Source of the DNA: Nitrospira sp.
GTDB taxonomy: Bacteria; UBA9089; CG2-30-40-21; SBAY01
Assembly: GCA_005239945.1 (NCBI GenBank)
Contig: SBAY01000070.1
Span: 1 to 7,615 of the forward strand
Direction: 5' to 3'
DNA: 7,615 nt
Shown here: positions 5,968-7,615 of the stretch, in pieces
Layout: each line of letters starts with the position of its first letter
Position numbering within the stretch: position 1 is the stretch's first letter
Notes under the pieces: generated by a model
Told to the model about the DNA's origin: nothing
Databases searched by the model: none
The model's input: the letters and a program-made list of their open reading frames with translations, nothing else
Position numbers and translations under genes: made by a program

Positions 5968-6215
5968 ATTATTTTAAAAGTAGACTTCTGCAAAATAAGA
6001 AATGTGAGGAAAGATATGCCACAAAGTCACTAAGACACAAAATTCCACAAAAGGAAATTTTAGTGAAATTTAGTGTCTTTGTGTCTTTGTGGCTAAAAGA
6101 ATGTGTATAAAGGAATAGAGTCAGAGTATGGAGGAAAAGTCAAGAAAAACAATTTCATAATTTACTGAAATATCAATAAGTTATGAATTTTGCAGAAGGC
6201 TTATTTTAAAAGAAT
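5968..6215. repeat. Nested inverted-repeat element between the transketolase and epimerase genes
   Basis: The outer arms are 5968-5996 and 6187-6215; 25 of 29 positions pair, including the perfect 12-mer CTTCTGCAAAAT and its complement. Because TTTTAAAA is self-complementary, TTATTTTAAAAG also appears as a direct repeat (5969-5980 and 6201-6212) and might be read as a duplicated target, although it is not flush with the 12-mer arms. Inside sits a second palindrome with arms 6018-6044 and 6067-6093 (24 of 27 pair), starting GCCACAAAG and ending CTTTGTGGC, a CACAAAG-rich pattern of a kind common in intergenic DNA of environmental bacteria. It looks like a repeat inserted in, or carried by, a larger MITE. 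No ORF of note is present. Confidence 0.7.
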
Positions 6216-6216
6216 T

Positions 6217-6224
6217 AGGGAGGT
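6217..6224 (+). promoter_or_regulatory. Ribosome binding site of the epimerase gene
   Basis: AGGGAGGT lies nine bases before ATG 6234, directly outside the right arm of the inverted-repeat element. The gene can therefore be translated well, but no clear promoter is visible in the gap; read-through from the transketolase operon is possible. Confidence 0.75.
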
Positions 6225-6233
6225 AAATTTAGT

Positions 6234-7166
6234 ATGAAGATATTAGTTACAGGAGGAGCGGGTTATATAGGCTCGGTATTGGTTCCCGAATTATTAAAGA
6301 GCGGTTATGAGGTAATTGTTATAGACAACTTTATGTATAACCAGACATCTTTGCTGGATTGTTGTAATGATAAGAGATTAACCATCATTCGGGGAGATGT
6401 TTGTAATGAGGAATTGCTCTCAAAATGTCTAAAGAAAGTGGATGCAATTTTCCCTCTGGCTTGCTTGACAGGAGCACCATTGTGTGATAGAGATCCGGTA
6501 AGGGCTAAAATGGTCAACTTTGACGCCATAAAGATGATATTAAATCTTCGGAGCAAAAATCAGTTGATTATCTTTCCTACCACCAATAGTGGATATGGGA
6601 TAGGGCAAGAGGGAATTTATTGTACTGAAGATACCCCTTTAAATCCAATTTCACTTTATGGCCGTTTAAAAGTAGAAATAGAAGAAATTCTTTTAAGCTC
6701 TGGGAACTGTATTACCTTACGGCTTGCGACAGCATTTGGTATAAGTCCTCGTATGCGACTTGACCTTTTGGTTAATGATTTTGTCTATCGGGCTGTAGTT
6801 GACCGCTTTTTGGTTCTCTTTGAAGCTCATTTTAAGAGAAATTATATTCATGTTAGGGATATCGCTAATGTATTTATTCATTGCCTGAATAATTTTGATA
6901 TTATGAAGGATGAGCCATATAATGTAGGGTTAAGCGATGCTAATTTAAGCAAGATGGAACTCTGTGAGGAAATTAAAAAACAGATTCCTGATTTCTATTT
7001 TGTTGAAGCAGAAATAGGAGAAGATCCTGATAAGAGAAATTATATTGTTAGTAATGCAAAAATTGAAAAGACAGGATTTAAACAAAAGATTTCTTTGCAA
7101 GAAGGTATTTCTGAATTGATAAAAGGGTATCAAATTATAAGAAGAAATCAGTTTGCTAACATTTAA
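6234..7166 (+). CDS. NAD-dependent sugar epimerase/dehydratase (extended SDR)
   Basis: This 310-residue protein has the full extended short-chain dehydrogenase layout. GGAGYIG at 7-13 binds the dinucleotide, D31 at the end of strand 2 favours NAD over NADP, RGDV at 53-56 follows, the catalytic Ser/Thr region is TTNS at 116-119, and the YxxxK pair is Y142/K146. RLATAFGISPRMRLDLLVNDF (163-183) and RNYIHVRDIANVF (202-214) form the substrate-binding part typical of nucleotide-sugar epimerases and dehydratases. Length is normal and the start has a strong ribosome site. The substrate is not readable. Beside a transketolase pair and glycosyltransferases it probably prepares an unusual NDP-sugar, possibly a keto intermediate. 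A UDP-glucose 4-epimerase-like reaction is the simplest alternative. Confidence 0.88.
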   Translation: MKILVTGGAGYIGSVLVPELLKSGYEVIVIDNFMYNQTSLLDCCNDKRLTIIRGDVCNEELLSKCLKKVDAIFPLACLTGAPLCDRDPVRAKMVNFDAIKMILNLRSKNQLIIFPTTNSGYGIGQEGIYCTEDTPLNPISLYGRLKVEIEEILLSSGNCITLRLATAFGISPRMRLDLLVNDFVYRAVVDRFLVLFEAHFKRNYIHVRDIANVFIHCLNNFDIMKDEPYNVGLSDANLSKMELCEEIKKQIPDFYFVEAEIGEDPDKRNYIVSNAKIEKTGFKQKISLQEGISELIKGYQIIRRNQFANI

Positions 7167-7170
7167 CTGG

Positions 7171-7498
7171 AGTTTCGTGAATTTCAGGAGTCGCAAACCC
7201 TTTGGGAGTACAGGGAGTTAGAATTTTTGCAATGTAAAGGTTAAACCCCAAATTGCCAAAAATTATTTTCGTAGATTCAGCTAATTCCTTTCAATAGATT
7301 GAGGACTCCAAAAGATAAAGGAGTCCAAGATTTATCTTCTGGGGGATGGGAAGGGTAAGGAGACTGACCGATAATCCTGTTTGCCGAATCAACACATACA
7401 TCTTGTAGCGGTTTGATTCATTAAATACTATACCTTGTATGCGATAAATCGCCTCGCTACATTATCGGTCAGCTTATAAGCTAAAAATTCACGAAACT
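7171..7498. repeat. Palindrome-rich intergenic element
   Basis: The 14-base arm AGTTTCGTGAATTT (7171-7184) is perfectly repeated in inverted form at 7485-7498, enclosing 328 bp with no gene. Inside are a GGACTCC/GGAGTCC hairpin (7303-7309/7320-7326), the short stem AAGAT/ATCTT (7327-7338), CTGACCGATAAT (7364-7375) with its complement (7461-7472), GTAGCG/CGCTAC (7405-7410/7455-7460), GCGATAAATCGC (7441-7452) and the perfect 12-base palindrome AGCTTATAAGCT (7471-7482). These look like stacked intergenic mobile repeats. None has a following T-run that would make a convincing rho-independent terminator. Confidence 0.6.
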
Positions 7499-7507
7499 TT
7501 AGATTTA

Positions 7508-7522
7508 AGGAGATTTTAAATG
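7508..7522 (+). promoter_or_regulatory. Shine-Dalgarno and start codon with no lasting ORF
   Basis: AGGAGA (7508-7513) lies six bases before ATG 7520-7522, a good translation start. The frame closes after only 12 codons (MSVPSKFISSYQ, then TGA at 7556-7558). The likely reading is that a gene begins here and is interrupted right after its start codon by the element that follows. Confidence 0.4.
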
Positions 7523-7523
7523 A

Positions 7524-7615
7524 GTGTGCCGAGCAAGTTTATTAGTTCTTATCAGTGAAAGTCTGGTCTGAGTAAAGGTTAGCAACCATCTCAGCACCAA
7601 ATCCCACGCATAGGG
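7524..7615 (+). ncRNA. Probable 5' end of a group II intron, cut by the window edge
   Basis: The sequence starts GTGTG, fitting the group II 5' consensus GUGYG, and continues into non-coding, RNA-like sequence: GTGAAAGTC at 7555-7563 (a motif common in bacterial group II introns), a stem CTGAG...CTCAG enclosing the hairpin GGTTAGCAACC, and CCCACGCATAGGG with a small CCC/GGG stem. It lies just after a start codon. The assignment rests on general resemblance; the maturase ORF and domains V and VI would lie beyond the window. Confidence 0.4.

Noticed and set aside
7303..7338. Hairpins after the epimerase gene as a terminator
   Set aside because: The 7-bp stem has a 10-base loop and is not followed by a T-run; it fits the repeat-rich pattern of the gap.
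7520..7558. A 12-codon gene starting at ATG 7520
   Set aside because: Too short to support as a gene despite its good ribosome site; an interrupted gene start is more likely.

Overview
The window is AT-rich bacterial DNA, read with the standard code, with Shine-Dalgarno sites and sigma-70-type promoters. All six well-supported genes are on the + strand. Their products (nucleotide-sugar and lipid-sugar enzymes, a polytopic glycosyltransferase, a split transketolase) point to a surface-polysaccharide or glycolipid accessory region. The intergenic gaps are packed with palindromic repeats. I cannot assign a phylum; the intergenic repeat style resembles that of uncultured, repeat-rich bacteria, which is only an impression.

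Layout. 1-606 has no convincing gene. It carries a three-hairpin array of DnaA-box-like sequences followed by CTA triplets and an AT-rich stretch (an oriC-like architecture), then a full-consensus promoter at 467-495. 607-2077 encodes a family 2 glycosyltransferase of the dolichyl/polyprenyl-phosphate sugar synthase type and a class I methyltransferase 10 bp downstream. 2078-2334 is filled by a nested palindromic repeat. 2335-3882 encodes a large multi-pass membrane protein, probably a GT-C glycosyltransferase. 3880-4020 is a textbook miniature transposon: 125 bp, 16-bp perfect terminal inverted repeats starting GTAA, and an 8-bp target duplication that includes the stop codon of the preceding gene. 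It looks IS66-derived. A strong promoter follows at 4031-4059. 4194-5965 encodes the two halves of a split transketolase-like enzyme, overlapping by ATGA. 5966-6233 holds another nested inverted-repeat element. 6234-7166 encodes an NAD-dependent sugar epimerase/dehydratase. 7167-7523 is again non-coding and palindrome-rich, and the last ~92 bases look like the 5' end of a group II intron cut by the window edge.

How the genes may work together (inference). The GT2 would charge a polyprenyl phosphate with a sugar, and the GT-C membrane protein could use such a lipid-linked donor outside the membrane. The epimerase/dehydratase would supply a modified nucleotide sugar. The transketolase pair lacks the usual Gly-His-Pro substrate motif, so it may move a ketol unit onto an unusual acceptor, for example a keto-sugar that becomes a branched-chain sugar. 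The specific sugar cannot be read from the sequence.

The most notable features are the DnaA-box hairpin array far from any replication gene, the clean IS66-type MITE at a stop codon, the divergent transketolase pair, and the fact that nearly every long intergenic gap holds a different palindromic element.
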